A stretch of 64,000 nucleotides of DNA from NCBI RefSeq assembly GCF_026625145.1, contig NZ_CP113088.1, forward strand, positions 744,001-808,000. The letters are read 5' to 3'. The DNA comes from Lacinutrix neustonica. GTDB taxonomy: Bacteria > Bacteroidota > Bacteroidia > Flavobacteriales > Flavobacteriaceae. The notes beneath the pieces were generated by a model. It ran no database searches, was not told where the DNA came from, and saw nothing but the letters and a program-made list of their open reading frames with translations. Both the position numbers and the translations under genes were made by a program. Positions 11,021 through 21,777 of this stretch are shown in pieces. Positions within the stretch are counted from its first letter, which is position 1; every line of letters starts with the position of its first letter.

Positions 11021-12317
11021 ATGAACTATTACAGTCTAAACAAACAAGCACCAAACACAACATTCAAACAGGCGGTCATAAAAGGTCTTGCGCCGAGATA
11101 AAGGTTTGTACTTTCCGGAGCGTATTACCCCTTTACCGCATTCGTTTTTTAAAAACATCGATACGCTAAGCAATTCGGAAATCGCATTTGAAGCCATCAA
11201 GCCATTTGTGAGCCCGGATATTCCTGAAGACATCCTTAAAACAATTATTGAAGACACCTTGTCTTTTGAATTCCCTGTAATAACATTGAATGATAGCATC
11301 TCAACTTTAGAACTCTTTCATGGCCCAACCATGGCTTTTAAAGATGTTGGCGCACGGTTTATGGCACGTTGTTTAGGGTATTTCAACAAAGATAACACTA
11401 ACGAGGTCACCGTTTTAGTGGCCACCTCCGGAGATACTGGAGGTGCCGTCGCCAATGGCTTTCTTGGTGTTAAAGGGGTCAATGTGGTTATTCTCTACCC
11501 TAGTGGAAAAGTAAGTGCTATTCAAGAAAAACAACTAACCTCCCTTGGTCAAAACATTACAGCGTTAGAAGTTGACGGTGTGTTTGATGATTGTCAGGAG
11601 ATGGTAAAACGTGCTTTTTTAGACGAGGCATTAACCAGTAAAATGCAACTCACATCTGCCAATTCTATAAATGTAGCCCGTTGGATGCCACAGCTTTTTT
11701 ATTTTATGTTTGCCTACAAGCAATTGTATAAGACCTATAAAGACCTTGTGTTTTCTGTACCAAGTGGTAATTTTGGAAACGTTTGCGCGGGTATGATGGC
11801 GCAACAACTAGGCTTACCTATTAAGCATTTTATCGCTTCTAATAATGAAAACAATGTGGTCACCCAATATTTGAAGACCGAACAATATACGCCCAAACCA
11901 TCGGTACAAACCATTAGTAATGCCATGGATGTTGGAAATCCTAGTAACTTTATTCGTATTCGTGAGATTTATAAAAATAATTTTGAGGTATTAAAATCAA
12001 ACTTATCCTCTTTTAGTTTTAGTGATGAAGCTACTCGTGACGCTTTAAAAGAGATTTATGACACCTTTAATTACGTTGCAGACCCGCACGGAGCTGTAGG
12101 ATATTTAGGTTGCAAAGCCTATTTAAAGCAGCATCCTAGTGCACATTGTGTATTTTTAGAAACGGCACACCCAACTAAATTTCTAGAGGTGGTTGAGGAC
12201 GTTATTAAGGAGAAACAAAAATTACCAAAGCAAATTCTAGCCGTCATGGGAAAAGAGAAGGTCGCCATTAAGATTAGCAGCTATGACGAATTAAAGGCGT
12301 ACTTACTTGAAAAATAG
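11021..12317 (+). CDS. thrC: Threonine synthase (frame break at 11093-11097)
   Basis: PLP enzyme that converts O-phosphohomoserine to threonine, last step of the pathway. The true start is the ATG at 11021 (MNYYSLNKQAPNTTFKQAV). The frame breaks at GCGCCGAGATAAAGG; GCGCCGGATAAAGG (CCGG restored) gives GLAPDKGLYFPERITPLP, the conserved N-terminal segment. The PLP lysine lies in HGPTMAFKDVGARF, and the phosphate-binding SGDTGGAVANGF follows. The restored length, about 431 residues, is normal. Third gene of the thr operon. Confidence 0.93.
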
Positions 12318-12427
12318 CAGTATTATTCCTAAATTATTAAGAACACTTAAGCATCTGGTTTTATTACAATAAGCAGAATCATAGCATCGTGTGAAGTCTC
12401 AAACCGGGTACAAAAAGATATAAGACA

Positions 12428-13342
12428 ATGAATAACAAGACTATAGTATTACTTTTAACGCTAGTTTTTTTGTCCTTTTTCACATACTCTCAAGACAAAA
12501 CATACATCCAATCAGGAGATAACACCATTCATTTAACCTCATATGGACAAGGACAACCCATATTAATTATTAATGGTGGTCCGGGTATGAATAGTGAGGG
12601 TTTTAAGGCTTTAGCGCAAATTATTGGTAAAACCAATAAAGCCATTATTTATGATCAGCGAGGCACTGGGGAATCTAAAATACCAAACATAAATGCACAA
12701 ACCATCACAATGGATGCTATGGTAGCAGACATCGAGGTGATTAGAAAACACCTGGGGCTTAATAATTGGGTGATTCTAGGACATTCGTTTGGCGGCATGC
12801 TAGGGGCTTATTATGCTTCCAAGCACCCCGAAAGCATTCGAGGTCTTATTTTATCGTCTTCAGGAGGTCTTAAACTAGATCTTTTTTCTAGAATTGATAT
12901 CACCTCAAAATTAACCCGCTTAGAACGAGATTCACTAAACTATTGGAATCGTAAAATCGCAAATGGAGATACCACCTATCTCGCAAGATTAAAACGCGGT
13001 ACTTTTTTAGCGCCTGCCTATTTATTCGACAAATCTAATATTCCTGTTGTTGCAGAACGGCTTACGCAAGGCAATTCTGTTATAAACGGGCTGGTGTGGC
13101 AAAACATAAGCGCGATTGCTTTTGATTGCACAGAAGGGTTAAAGAAAATTAAAGTCCCTGTGCTCATCATTCAAGGCAAACAAGATATTATTGATTTAGA
13201 AACTGCAGAAGTCGCGAAAAGCGCACTTCAAAACTCAGAGTTGGTCATTCTTGACAACTGTAGCCATTATGGATGGTTAGATCAACCTACGCTCTATTTT
13301 AAGCATATTAACAGTTATTTAGAAAAAATAAATAATAAGTAA
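12428..13342 (+). CDS. Secreted alpha/beta hydrolase, proline iminopeptidase-like
   Basis: 304 residues with a Sec signal peptide (hydrophobic LLLTLVFLSFFTYSQ). Family motifs of prolyl aminopeptidase-type hydrolases are present: INGGPGMNS (oxyanion region), YDQRGTGES, nucleophile elbow GHSFGG (catalytic Ser near residue 117), and the late Asp and His in IQGKQDIID and CSHYGW. Substrate is unknown: such proteins may be peptidases or esterases. It lies 110 bases after thrC on the same strand, but a functional link is not evident. Confidence 0.85.
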   Translation: MNNKTIVLLLTLVFLSFFTYSQDKTYIQSGDNTIHLTSYGQGQPILIINGGPGMNSEGFKALAQIIGKTNKAIIYDQRGTGESKIPNINAQTITMDAMVADIEVIRKHLGLNNWVILGHSFGGMLGAYYASKHPESIRGLILSSSGGLKLDLFSRIDITSKLTRLERDSLNYWNRKIANGDTTYLARLKRGTFLAPAYLFDKSNIPVVAERLTQGNSVINGLVWQNISAIAFDCTEGLKKIKVPVLIIQGKQDIIDLETAEVAKSALQNSELVILDNCSHYGWLDQPTLYFKHINSYLEKINNK

Positions 13343-13378
13343 AGGCTTCCCTGAAATTTGTAGTAAAACCCAGGGTAT

Positions 13379-13405
13379 AAAAATAGCCACTGATTTCGTG
13401 GCTAT
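13379..13405 (-). terminator. Terminator of the NAD(P)-binding protein gene
   Basis: On the minus strand ATAGCCAC, seven-base loop, GTGGCTAT is followed by five T. It lies 31 bases beyond the stop codon of the minus-strand gene. Confidence 0.8.
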
Positions 13406-13435
13406 AAAAATGCAATGGTTTTTTAATGAAAAAGT

Positions 13436-14083
13436 TTAAGCTTCTATAGCAGACACTTTATGTAATGCTTTACCTATAAGTGTTTCACCACTTATAATTT
13501 CAAAGGTTTTTTTATTAGCAGTATCATCGTTTAGACTTCTTATTAAAGTTTGCGCGACGTCTGCTCTACTAATCTCTCCCCGTTTATTCAATTTTTCCTC
13601 GAGCTCAATTTTATCTGTTGCCGATTCATTATTCAATGTTCCCGGTCTCACAATAGCATAATTCAAGCTGCTATTTTTTAAATATTCGTCTGCGTTATGC
13701 TTTGCTTTCAAATACTCTACCAATTGGTCCGCTTCTTTAGGTTTATCTGCCCCCATGGAACTTAACATGACAAACTTTTTAACTCCCGATTCTACAGAAG
13801 CATGAATCATGCGTTTGGCTCCATTTTGATCAACTTCCTCTACTTTTTTACCACCAGATCCTGCTGCAAAAATTACTTTATCGATAGTGTTATTTTTAAA
13901 AACATGAGAGACATCTTTTTCTAAATCTGCCATGACAACGTCTACGTTCTGATTTTCAAAGGATTTAAATTGCGTTTCATCACGCACCATCGCAATCGGA
14001 TTAAAGTATTGTGATTCTTTTAATAGATTTATTATTTGTTTTCCTGTGGTGCCATTGGCACCTGCTACTAGTATATTTTCCAT
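13436..14083 (-). CDS. NAD(P)H-binding SDR-family protein (YhfK/NmrA-like)
   Basis: An atypical short-chain dehydrogenase of 215 residues. The N-terminal Rossmann motif is GANGTTGKQI, and later come AAGSGGKK, MLSSMGADKP and YAIVRPGTL, typical of NAD(P)-binding domain 10 proteins such as B. subtilis YhfK. No active-site Tyr-Lys pair of classical SDRs is visible, so it may act as a redox sensor or as a quinone-type reductase (inference). Single gene with its own terminator. Confidence 0.85.
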   Translation of the reverse strand: MENILVAGANGTTGKQIINLLKESQYFNPIAMVRDETQFKSFENQNVDVVMADLEKDVSHVFKNNTIDKVIFAAGSGGKKVEEVDQNGAKRMIHASVESGVKKFVMLSSMGADKPKEADQLVEYLKAKHNADEYLKNSSLNYAIVRPGTLNNESATDKIELEEKLNKRGEISRADVAQTLIRSLNDDTANKKTFEIISGETLIGKALHKVSAIEA

Positions 14084-14314
14084 AACCTTAAGATACGAAG
14101 AAAAAGTCGCACAACGGCTCTAGTTTTCTCATTTAACTTGGCTTTAGTATAGTTTTAACGTAGTTTTAGCAATGGTATTTTCTGTAAGATAAATGGGGTC
14201 CGTTGACCCGCATGAAACGTATTTTCTACCAGGTGTCCTATACATAAACATGGAACCCTAGAAATAATATGCATTGATCTAAATGAATTTTTAGTATTAC
14301 AAAAGCTGTTTTTT

Positions 14315-15948
14315 TTAATCTAGCTTAGGTAATATAAAATCATCTAAAGCACTTTTCTGACGCATTAATTTCTCGATCTCGTCAGCATCTCTTGGCGCAT
14401 CGGCAGATAGATTTACGGGTCCGTTTTCTGTAATTAAAATATCATCTTCAATACGTACGGCAATGCCCCACCATTTTTTGTCACAAGGACTCCCTTCGGA
14501 ATATAAATTCCAGGTTCTACTGTTATCACTTGATTGGCTTCTAAAGGGCCGTAAGTTCCCGGGTCATGAACATCTAGTCCTATGTGATGAGACACCCCAT
14601 GCGGTAAATAACTATGCTTTATGTTTTCAGTTTCAATAATGCCTAATCTCGCTAATCCTTTATTTACCACGTCCTGAGCCGCTTGGTTACTGGCCCAAAA
14701 GGCATTGCCTACTTGACACGCTTCAATCCCTGCATTTTGCGCTTCTAAAACAATGTCATAAATGGCACGCTGTTCTTTGTTAAATTTCCCATTGGCAGGA
14801 ATTGTTCACGTAACATCTGCCGTATAGCCATGATATTCTGCTCCTAAATCCATTAACACCAAATCGTTCTCTACTTTCATTTTTGTGTTCTCAATATAAT
14901 GCAACACACAACCATTATTTCCTGCACCCACGATGCTTGGGTACCCTTCATACTCACTGCCATACTTTTTGTAAACAAACTCATGAACGCCTTGTATTTC
15001 TGTTTCAGACATTCCGGGATGCATGGCTTTCATAATTTCTATTTGACCTTGTGCCGAAATACGAATCGCTTTGGTTAATAACACCATCTCTTCCGGTGTT
15101 TTCATTTGTCGTAACTCTGCCATAAAGGTTGTTAATTCCCTAGGCGCTAAATTATTTTTTTTAGGCACAGCCTCTATTTTAATAATGTTCTCTTTGGCTT
15201 CTTTTCTTAAGGCATTAGTTTCGGCAGTAACATATTTAACAATGTTTTCATCTGCTTTTAATTCGGGATAATCTGTATAAATTTCTCCGATTTTTTGAGC
15301 CACATTCGCACTGTTCTCAATATCCGTCGCTTTTATAGTCGTTTTAACTCGTCTTACCATCTCTGATTCTTCCGGAGCGGTATCATATCCTATTTGAGAT
15401 TTAAACGTGTTTACCAAATCGTATAAATCAGCTTTATTTCGTTTAGAATCCCTGTAATCATCATTGAAATTATTAAAAAACACTTTATTAAACTTCGAAT
15501 AATCTATTCCTGAATCCCGAAAGGCTGTTCCATTTAAAACCATTTCAAAACCAAGTTGCTCTTTGGCACCTTCGACACCCAGCCTGTAACCCGTCCACAT
15601 TTCGGCCCGCTTGTCCTTTTCCTGAACGAAAAGAATCTCATTAAATGCTGTGCCGTTCGTATTTGTTTGGTTTTCAGAAAAAACAATTAAAGCTGTATTT
15701 GGCTCTTTATAACCGGTTAAGTAATAAAAATCTGGATCTTGATGGTATATATAGTCTACATCGTTGGCACGGTTTCTCACCGGATTGGCAAAAAAAACAG
15801 CCACACTATTTGCTGGCATTTTAGCCCGCAACGCCGCTCTTCTACTCTTGTGAAATTCTGGTTTTAAGTAGTCTGTAGGATTTCCATTTTGTGCAAAACT
15901 AATTGTTGTAAAAAAAGAAAGAATAAGTAATATCAATCGAGTATTCAT
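14315..15948 (-). CDS. pepP: Xaa-Pro aminopeptidase (M24B), two disruptions
   Basis: Metallopeptidase that removes an N-terminal residue before proline; a Sec signal peptide (ending FTTISFAQ) suggests export. The N-terminal AMP_N domain is followed by the pita-bread domain with metal ligands in MDLGAEYHGYTADVT, HGVSHHIGLDVHD and ITVEPGIYIP. Two disruptions: an in-frame TGA at 14806-14808 after ADVT, where an Arg codon is expected (ADVTRTIPANGKF), and a frameshift at 14497-14499 (plus CGG), where restored CCGG gives GIYIPEGSPCDKKWWG, the conserved family sequence. The restored protein has about 544 residues. The TGA is not clearly a CCGG lesion. Confidence 0.9.
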
Positions 15949-16042
15949 TTTGTTTAATATTGTTGAAGTTGAAAATTAAGCATAATAATGAAGAGTAGGC
16001 AAAAACGTTAACGAAATTAACAAATTTTTAATCGTTTTAATG

Positions 16043-16075
16043 TTGAAACCGACTCGATAATTTTCAATACTTTTG
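16043..16075 (+). promoter_or_regulatory. Candidate gcvT promoter
   Basis: TTG at 16043-16045, 22 bases, then TACTTTTG at 16068-16075, matching the Bacteroidota -7 motif TAnnTTTG. It lies 67 bases upstream of gcvT. No glycine riboswitch is apparent. Confidence 0.5.
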
Positions 16076-16141
16076 CTTCATAAATTTTTAGAACTATTAT
16101 AAAATTCTCACCTTATTGAGAATAATAAAAAATACTTTTCA

Positions 16142-17212
16142 ATGAAAAATACAGCGCTAACATCAACTCACGAAGCACTTGGTGCAAAAATGGTCTCATT
16201 TGCAGGATACAACATGCCCGTACAGTACGATGGCGTCAATATTGAACACGAAGCCGTTAGAAAGGATGTTGGTGTATTTGATGTATCTCATATGGGCGAG
16301 TTTTTAATTGAAGGCCCAAATGCTTTAGCTTTAATCCGGAAAGTATCCAGTAATGACGCCTCCAAATTAACGGTTGGAAAAGCGCAATATTCGTGTCTTC
16401 CTAATGATGACGGTGGCATTGTAGATGACTTACTCATTTATAAAATAAAAGAAGAACAGTATTTATTAGTGGTAAATGCCAGTAATATAGAAAAGGATTG
16501 GAATTGGATTTACTCTAAAAATGATGTTGGAGCAGAAATGAAAGACGTTTCTGAAGCCTATTCTTTACTTGCTATACAAGGTCCAAATGCCGTTGAAAAA
16601 ATGCAACCCCTTTCAAGTCATGATCTATCAGAAATCAAATTCTACAACTTTATTGTTGGTGATTTTGCAGGTATAGAGCACGTCATTATCTCGGCTACAG
16701 GTTACACAGGCAGTGGTGGATTTGAAATTTATTGTAAAAACGAAGACGTGAAACAAATTTGGGATCGAGTAACTCAGGCTGGCGCTAAACCAATAGGTCT
16801 TGCTGCACGAGACACTTTACGGTTAGAAATGGGCTATAGTCTTTACGGAAATGATATCGATGATACCACATCCCCTTTAGAAGCTGGTTTAGGCTGGATA
16901 ACTAAGTTTACGAAACACTTTACAAATTCTGAAAATTTAGCTGAACAGAAAAAACATGTATTAAAAAGAAAATTGGTGGCGTTTGAATTAGACGACAAAG
17001 GCATTCCAAGAAGTGGGTACGATATTGTTGACAATGCCGGCAACCATATTGGAAAAGTAACCTCCGGCACGATGTCCCCTTCACTAAAAAAAGGTATTGG
17101 TTTAGGTTATGTTTCTCCGGTGTTTAGTGATTTTGGAAGCAAAATAAACATACAAATTAGAAAAAACGCCATTCCTGCAACCGTTGTGAAATTACCTTTT
17201 TATAAAGGCTAA
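16142..17212 (+). CDS. gcvT: Glycine cleavage system T protein (aminomethyltransferase)
   Basis: Transfers the methylene group from the H-protein-bound aminomethyl lipoate to tetrahydrofolate, releasing ammonia. N-terminal [14 protein letters not shown], the folate-binding [22 protein letters not shown] with the Tyr-Gly motif, and [17 protein letters not shown] are all family hallmarks. At 356 residues it is of normal length with an intact frame. The genes for the P and H proteins are not in the window. Confidence 0.96.
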   Translation: MKNTALTSTHEALGAKMVSFAGYNMPVQYDGVNIEHEAVRKDVGVFDVSHMGEFLIEGPNALALIRKVSSNDASKLTVGKAQYSCLPNDDGGIVDDLLIYKIKEEQYLLVVNASNIEKDWNWIYSKNDVGAEMKDVSEAYSLLAIQGPNAVEKMQPLSSHDLSEIKFYNFIVGDFAGIEHVIISATGYTGSGGFEIYCKNEDVKQIWDRVTQAGAKPIGLAARDTLRLEMGYSLYGNDIDDTTSPLEAGLGWITKFTKHFTNSENLAEQKKHVLKRKLVAFELDDKGIPRSGYDIVDNAGNHIGKVTSGTMSPSLKKGIGLGYVSPVFSDFGSKINIQIRKNAIPATVVKLPFYKG

Positions 17213-17336
17213 TTAACTATTTCAACTGGAGGTCTGATTAAGTGCTGTCAAAATCTTTATTTGTGTTTAGACGAAATGGAACCCGGAGGGTGCCCTGTGT
17301 GACAATAGTTTATAACTATTTTAGTTGTAACTCATA

Positions 17337-18170
17337 ATGAAGAAAGAAGTAGATAAAAAAAATAGAATTCTTGTTTTAGGGGCAAGTGGGTTTTTAGGTG
17401 AAGCGATTTACAAGGAGCTCTGTTCCTATTTTAGAACCTATGGCACCTATAGAACTGATAATTACAGCTTTGACAAGAATCAACATTATTTTCAGTATCA
17501 TGTGGAAGAAGATGATATTTTCGAAATTCTTGAGGCTGTAAAACCCACCGTTATTATTTCTGCCCTGAGAGGCAATTTTTCTGCCCAAATCATTGCACAT
17601 GCCCATCTTACAGAATATATAGTCGCCAATAATGCACGCCTTATTTTTTTATCTTCTGCAAATGTTTTTGATGCTTATAGCAAATTCCCAAGCTATGAAT
17701 TAGATAAAACACTAAGTCATAGCATGTACGGGCACTTTAAAATTAAAATTGAAAACATGCTCTTACGCTTGCCAAAAAAGCTAGTGACTATTATACGCTT
17801 GCCTATGGTTTTTGGAGTGCATTCGCCACGAATAACAGAGATTAAGGCGTTCTTAAAAGAAGGGGCACCTATTGAAGTGTTTCCTAATTTAATCATGAAC
17901 GTTACTACAGATTCTAAAGTAACCCAGCAAATACATTATATTATTAATCGCAATAAATATGGTGTTTTTCACTTGGGAAGCAACGATTTAGTGCACCATG
18001 ATGATTTTATCGAAGAAATCACAGCACGATTAGGAGCTTCCAAACCCACCTTTAAAAATGTGTATACCACCAATGACGAGCGTTATTTAGCTGTTATGAG
18101 TAAGGAAAACAAGTTGCCTAAACATCTACAATTAGAAAGTAGTGACATTTTGAAAGAATTAGAAATTTAG
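17337..18170 (+). CDS. RmlD-like NAD(P)-dependent sugar-nucleotide oxidoreductase family protein
   Basis: 277 residues with the N-terminal Rossmann motif VLGASGFLGEAI and an atypical-SDR layout (FLSSANVFDA, YGHFKIKIENMLL with a Tyr-x3-Lys, IIRLPMVFG, FHLGSNDLVHHDDF). This resembles RmlD/dTDP-4-dehydrorhamnose reductase-type proteins, but the lack of neighbouring rml genes leaves the substrate open. It lies 124 bases after gcvT and may be cotranscribed with it. ATG at 17337 is the first in frame. Confidence 0.8.
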   Translation: MKKEVDKKNRILVLGASGFLGEAIYKELCSYFRTYGTYRTDNYSFDKNQHYFQYHVEEDDIFEILEAVKPTVIISALRGNFSAQIIAHAHLTEYIVANNARLIFLSSANVFDAYSKFPSYELDKTLSHSMYGHFKIKIENMLLRLPKKLVTIIRLPMVFGVHSPRITEIKAFLKEGAPIEVFPNLIMNVTTDSKVTQQIHYIINRNKYGVFHLGSNDLVHHDDFIEEITARLGASKPTFKNVYTTNDERYLAVMSKENKLPKHLQLESSDILKELEI

Positions 18171-18324
18171 TCTCTTTCTGAGGGTCTTTTTTCAAAAAAA
18201 GAAAGGATAATCTATTAAATGGACAGGACTATTCTTATTTTTATAATTAATTAAACCAATGGTCACTCTAAAGGTTCTATCGAGAATTCCTTGCAGTAGT
18301 AGACCCATTAAAAAAGCACATATT

Positions 18325-18621
18325 ATGTCTAAACTATCAGAAAAAGAAATCGTAAAACACTTAGAGAAATTACCGGAATGGGATTATGAAGATGACGCTA
18401 TACATACTGAGTATGAATTTAACAATTTTAAAGATTGCTTTAGCGCCATGAGTCGGATTGCTTTTGAGTGTGAAGCTTTAAACCACCACCCGGACTGGTC
18501 TAATTCCTACAATGTATTAAACATCTCTTTAACGACTCATGATGCTGGCGGCATCACTCTAAAAGATATAAAGCTCGCGCTTGTTATTGAAGGCATTGTT
18601 GAAGAAGAAGAAGAAGAGTAA
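18325..18621 (+). CDS. phhB: 4a-hydroxytetrahydrobiopterin dehydratase (pterin-4a-carbinolamine dehydratase)
   Basis: Dehydrates 4a-hydroxytetrahydropterin, recycling the cofactor of aromatic amino acid hydroxylases. The family motif ALNHHPDWSNSYNVLNISL, with the catalytic His pair, and the C-terminal TTHDAGGIT are clear. I place the start at the ATG at 18325 (MSKLSEKEIVKHLEKLPEW), which gives the usual length of about 98 residues; the 22 codons upstream of it do not look like the family. The acidic tail (EEEEEE) is unusual but harmless. Confidence 0.92.
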   Translation: MSKLSEKEIVKHLEKLPEWDYEDDAIHTEYEFNNFKDCFSAMSRIAFECEALNHHPDWSNSYNVLNISLTTHDAGGITLKDIKLALVIEGIVEEEEEE

Positions 18622-18715
18622 CTCGTTTATTAATACAAATAAAATTTGCTATACTGTCGTCTTAAGGCAATTGCTTTTAGATGTTCATTATATTTTTAAA
18701 CCTCCTAGATTTTTT

Positions 18716-18723
18716 TAAATTTG
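18716..18723 (+). promoter_or_regulatory. Possible -7 element upstream of yebC
   Basis: TAAATTTG matches TAnnTTTG and lies 92 bases upstream of the yebC start. I see no good -33 element at the right distance. Confidence 0.3.
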
Positions 18724-18815
18724 CGATTGAAGATTTAAGAAGGTTTCCACCCTCGTGGATATTAAAATAAAAATACATTTCCGTCTAAGTGGGAATAAAA
18801 AAAACAAGATGATAT

Positions 18816-19539
18816 ATGGGAAGAGCTTTTGAATTCCGTAAAGCACGAAAAATGAAACGCTGGTCTGCCATGAGTAAGGCCTTTACACGTATAGGAAAAG
18901 ACATTGTCATGGCCGTAAAGGAAGGAGGTCCAGATCCAGCGAGTAATTCACGCTTACGTGCTGTGATACAAAATGCCAAGGCTGTAAACATGCCAAAAGA
19001 CAATGTGGAGCGTGCCATTAAAAAAGCCAGTGAAAAAGATCAAGGTGATTTTAAGGAGGTTATTTTTGAAGGGTATGCACCTCATGGAATTGCCGTATTA
19101 GTAGAAACCGCAACAGATAACAATACAAGAACCGTTGCTGATGTGAGAAGCTATTTTAATAAATGTGATGGCAGTTTAGGAACCTCTGGATCAGTTATTT
19201 TTATGTTTGATCATACTTGTAATTTTAGAATTGATGCGGAAGGTTTAGATCCTGAAGAATTAGAATTGGAGTTTATAGATTTTGGAGCGGAAGAAGTGTT
19301 TGCAGATGATGATGGGATATTAATTTATGCACCGTTTGAAAGTTTTGGCGCCATTCAAGCAGAATTGGAAAGACGTGAAATAGAAATACTGTCTTCACGG
19401 CTTTGAGCGCATTCCTCAAGTAACAAAAACCTTAACACCGGAACAACAGGCCGACGTTGAAAAACTTTTGGAAAAATTAGATGACAATGACGATGTACAA
19501 AATGTATATCATACCATGGAGGAAAGCAGTGAGGAGTAA
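18816..19539 (+). CDS. yebC: YebC/PmpR family regulator (frame break at 19396-19400)
   Basis: YebC proteins are now linked to translation of proline-rich stretches as well as transcription control. N-terminal RAFEFRKARKMKRWSAMSK, then KAFTRIGKDIVMAVKEGG and NTRTVADVRSYFNKCDGSLG are typical. The frame breaks at TCTTCACGGCTTTGAG; TCTTCCGGCTTTGAG (CCGG restored) gives SSGFERIPQVTKTLTPEQQ and continues to a stop at 19537-19539, with the family end NVYHTMEE. The restored protein has about 240 residues. Followed by a terminator. Confidence 0.92.
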
Positions 19540-19599
19540 TGAGATAAAATCTTAGGGTTCTGGATAAAGACCTTATATAATTGCCTTTGATAGAAAAGT

Positions 19600-19632
19600 A
19601 AAAAGCTACTTCAGTAGGTGAAGTAGCTTTTT
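19600..19632. terminator. Terminator after yebC
   Basis: AAAAAGCTACTTCA, five-base loop GTAGG, TGAAGTAGCTTTTT. The A and T flanks let it work on both strands. Confidence 0.9.
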
Positions 19633-19859
19633 AATTATAATGTCGTAGTAGGTGAATGTTTCTTTTTAGGGACTTAGGGCTTAAAGTTTACTTTATGTTT
19701 CATCCGAATACTACACCATAATAGTTTCAATTATAGTACCAAACTACTATTAATTTTAGTTTAATACAACGTTTGCGTTCCTTTTTCGATAAAAACCACA
19801 GCTAATTTTATATCGTCAAGATTATCGATAAATAATCGATAAAACACACATATCATCGA

Positions 19860-20408
19860 TTAACTGTATTTTGACACTTTTCCGATGACGCCTTTGTAGA
19901 AATTATACATATAGATAAAATCAGCCTCTATGTCACTTGTTGGATAAAACGGTTCCGATACTTTGTTTTGTTTGTTCTTAAAGTCTAAGGTAAACATGAT
20001 AATAGGAACTTTTGCAGCTTTAGCAATATAATAAAAGCCTGTGCGCCATTGCTCTACTTTCTTTACGGTACCTTCAGGAGCAAAAGTGATTCTAAATTCG
20101 TCACGTTTTTCGAACTCCTTTGCGATGGCTTCCACTTTATTTTCATTCTTACTCCTATTTAAAGGCACGCCTCCAATAGCTCTAAAATAATATCCAAAAG
20201 GCCATGTGAATAATTCTTTCTTTCCTACAAAATTAGTTTTTATTCCTATTACTTTTCTAAGTAGGACTCCCATATAAAAATCATGCCAACTCGTATGAGG
20301 CACAGCAATAATGACTGCTTTTTTAACCACGTCCATGGACATGTTAGTGTTACCAACCAGTTCCCAGCCTAATAATTTTGAGTATATAAATTTGGCTATT
20401 TTTTGCAT
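19860..20408 (-). CDS. 1-acyl-sn-glycerol-3-phosphate acyltransferase family protein
   Basis: PlsC-family acyltransferase of 182 residues. It carries the HTSWHD box (HX4D catalytic motif, near residue 37), the GVPLNRS segment and the FAPEGTVKK box. It may acylate lysophosphatidate or another envelope lipid acceptor at the inner membrane. Its start codon lies 2 bases from the stop of the kdnB-like gene, so the two are surely cotranscribed; this suggests a role in lipid A or surface-sugar synthesis (inference). Confidence 0.85.
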   Translation of the reverse strand: MQKIAKFIYSKLLGWELVGNTNMSMDVVKKAVIIAVPHTSWHDFYMGVLLRKVIGIKTNFVGKKELFTWPFGYYFRAIGGVPLNRSKNENKVEAIAKEFEKRDEFRITFAPEGTVKKVEQWRTGFYYIAKAAKVPIIMFTLDFKNKQNKVSEPFYPTSDIEADFIYMYNFYKGVIGKVSKYS

Positions 20409-20409
20409 A

Positions 20410-21492
20410 TTACATTTTCTCGTATAATTCTCTTATGGCCGCACGGGTAATCGTCTTTTTCCAGTTTTTACCAATAGCATTTTCCCAAAGTGGCTCAAGA
20501 CTTAAAGCGACATCAATCATGGTATCAAACTCATGATCGGTTAAATTGGCACATATCCCAAGAGGTAATTCTATATCATGCTTGGCCTTCATTTGTTTAA
20601 ACAATCTAACGCCCTCCGGGTAGTACGCTTCTAGGTGATCAAAAACGATGCAATTACCTATACCATGCTTTACTCCTAATAAATATCCCAGCCCATAACT
20701 TAATGCATGAGCAACCCCAACTTGCGAATAAGCAATGCTCATACCTCCATGCCAACTGGCCATCATGAGTTTATCTTGTGCCTCTTGTTTTGATAAGTTA
20801 TCACCAATAAAAATATCTTTACATAATTCCAATGCTTTCTCTCCGTAGCTTTTACTGAAGGCATTTAAGTAGGTCCCATTTAATGATTCGATACAATGTA
20901 TATAGCAATCCATTCCTGTATAAAACCATTGTTCTTTTGGCACATCTTTAGTGAGTTACGGGTCCAAAACCACCTGGTCAAAAGGTGTGTAATCGCTATT
21001 CATACCTAATTTACGCTTTGGTCCAGTAAGTATTGTTGTTCGTGATACTTCTGCTCCGGTTCCTGAGATAGTAGGTATACCAACATGATAAACTGCGGGA
21101 TTTTTAACCAAATCCCACCCTTGATAATCCTTAGCCTCTCCATCATTAGTAAGCATTATGGCAACCGCTTTAGCAACATCAAGTACGCTTCCTCCTCCAA
21201 TCCCAATAATACCAGAAGGCAGTTCTTTGAAGTTAAGAATAATCTCTTCTACAAGTTGGTCTATTTGATCTGTTTTAGGTTCTTCCGCTACAGATACAAA
21301 AACAAGTTTATCGTCGTAAGATAATGGAATTCTTGAAGTCAACCAAGTATTTCCTTTAAACACATCATCAACAAAAAATATAAATGGGGCTTTGCTATTT
21401 CGTCTTTTAGGTGAAATAATTTCTTCTAATTGATCAAAACTACCTCGTCCAAAAATTACTTTGGACACCATTGGGAAATTTCTAAAATTCAT
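20410..21492 (-). CDS. kdnB: Iron-containing alcohol dehydrogenase, KdnB-like (nonsense at 20958-20961)
   Basis: Group III metal-dependent dehydrogenase. KdnB oxidises C8 of Kdo, the first step towards 8-amino-3,8-dideoxy-Kdo. Visible: IIGIGGGSVLDVAKAVAIM (NAD-binding), GTGAEVSRT, and metal ligands in the second half (SYGLGYLLGVKHGIGNCIV, with His residues). The frame is interrupted by TAA after VVLDP, where plus ACGG stands for expected CCGG; restored it reads VVLDPELTKDVPKEQW in the same frame, giving a protein of 360 residues. Neighbours kdsB, a HAD phosphatase and an acyltransferase support a Kdo-related role. The partner aminotransferase KdnA is not in the window. Confidence 0.82.
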
Positions 21493-21777
21493 TTATTTAA
21501 TCAAATTATGTTATTTGTTGTTTTAAAAATTATTAATCAGCATCTTACAATACACCAATTAAAAATCATCAACTAATGACTAACTCCCACCAATTGATAG
21601 TTTTTTAACTCGTTGACTTCTAGCTCTTAAAATGTAGCGCATGCTAATCTCAAAACCAATTCTTTTCTATTTGAATTAGGTTTTATTTGTCCGTAAAGCT
21701 TAAACCAAAGCACAGCCGAATAATGGCCGCAATTTAAGTCATTTTGTTGTGGATACAAATCGTTTAAGGGCTCAATT
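21493..21777. other. Intergenic region with imperfect hairpin and gene-like remnant
   Basis: Contains an imperfect inverted repeat, AAAACCAATTC near 21650 and GAATTAGGTTTT near 21672-21683. On the minus strand about 50 codons are open from 21779 down to about 21627, ending in RKELVLRLACATF, directly following the small ORF at 21778-22131 but in another frame across a run of seven T (21781-21787). This could be a degraded gene or a dispersed element. Confidence 0.3.

Noticed and set aside
15950..16141. Glycine riboswitch upstream of gcvT
   Set aside because: No conserved aptamer core is seen, and a promoter-like element lies only 67 bases before the start.
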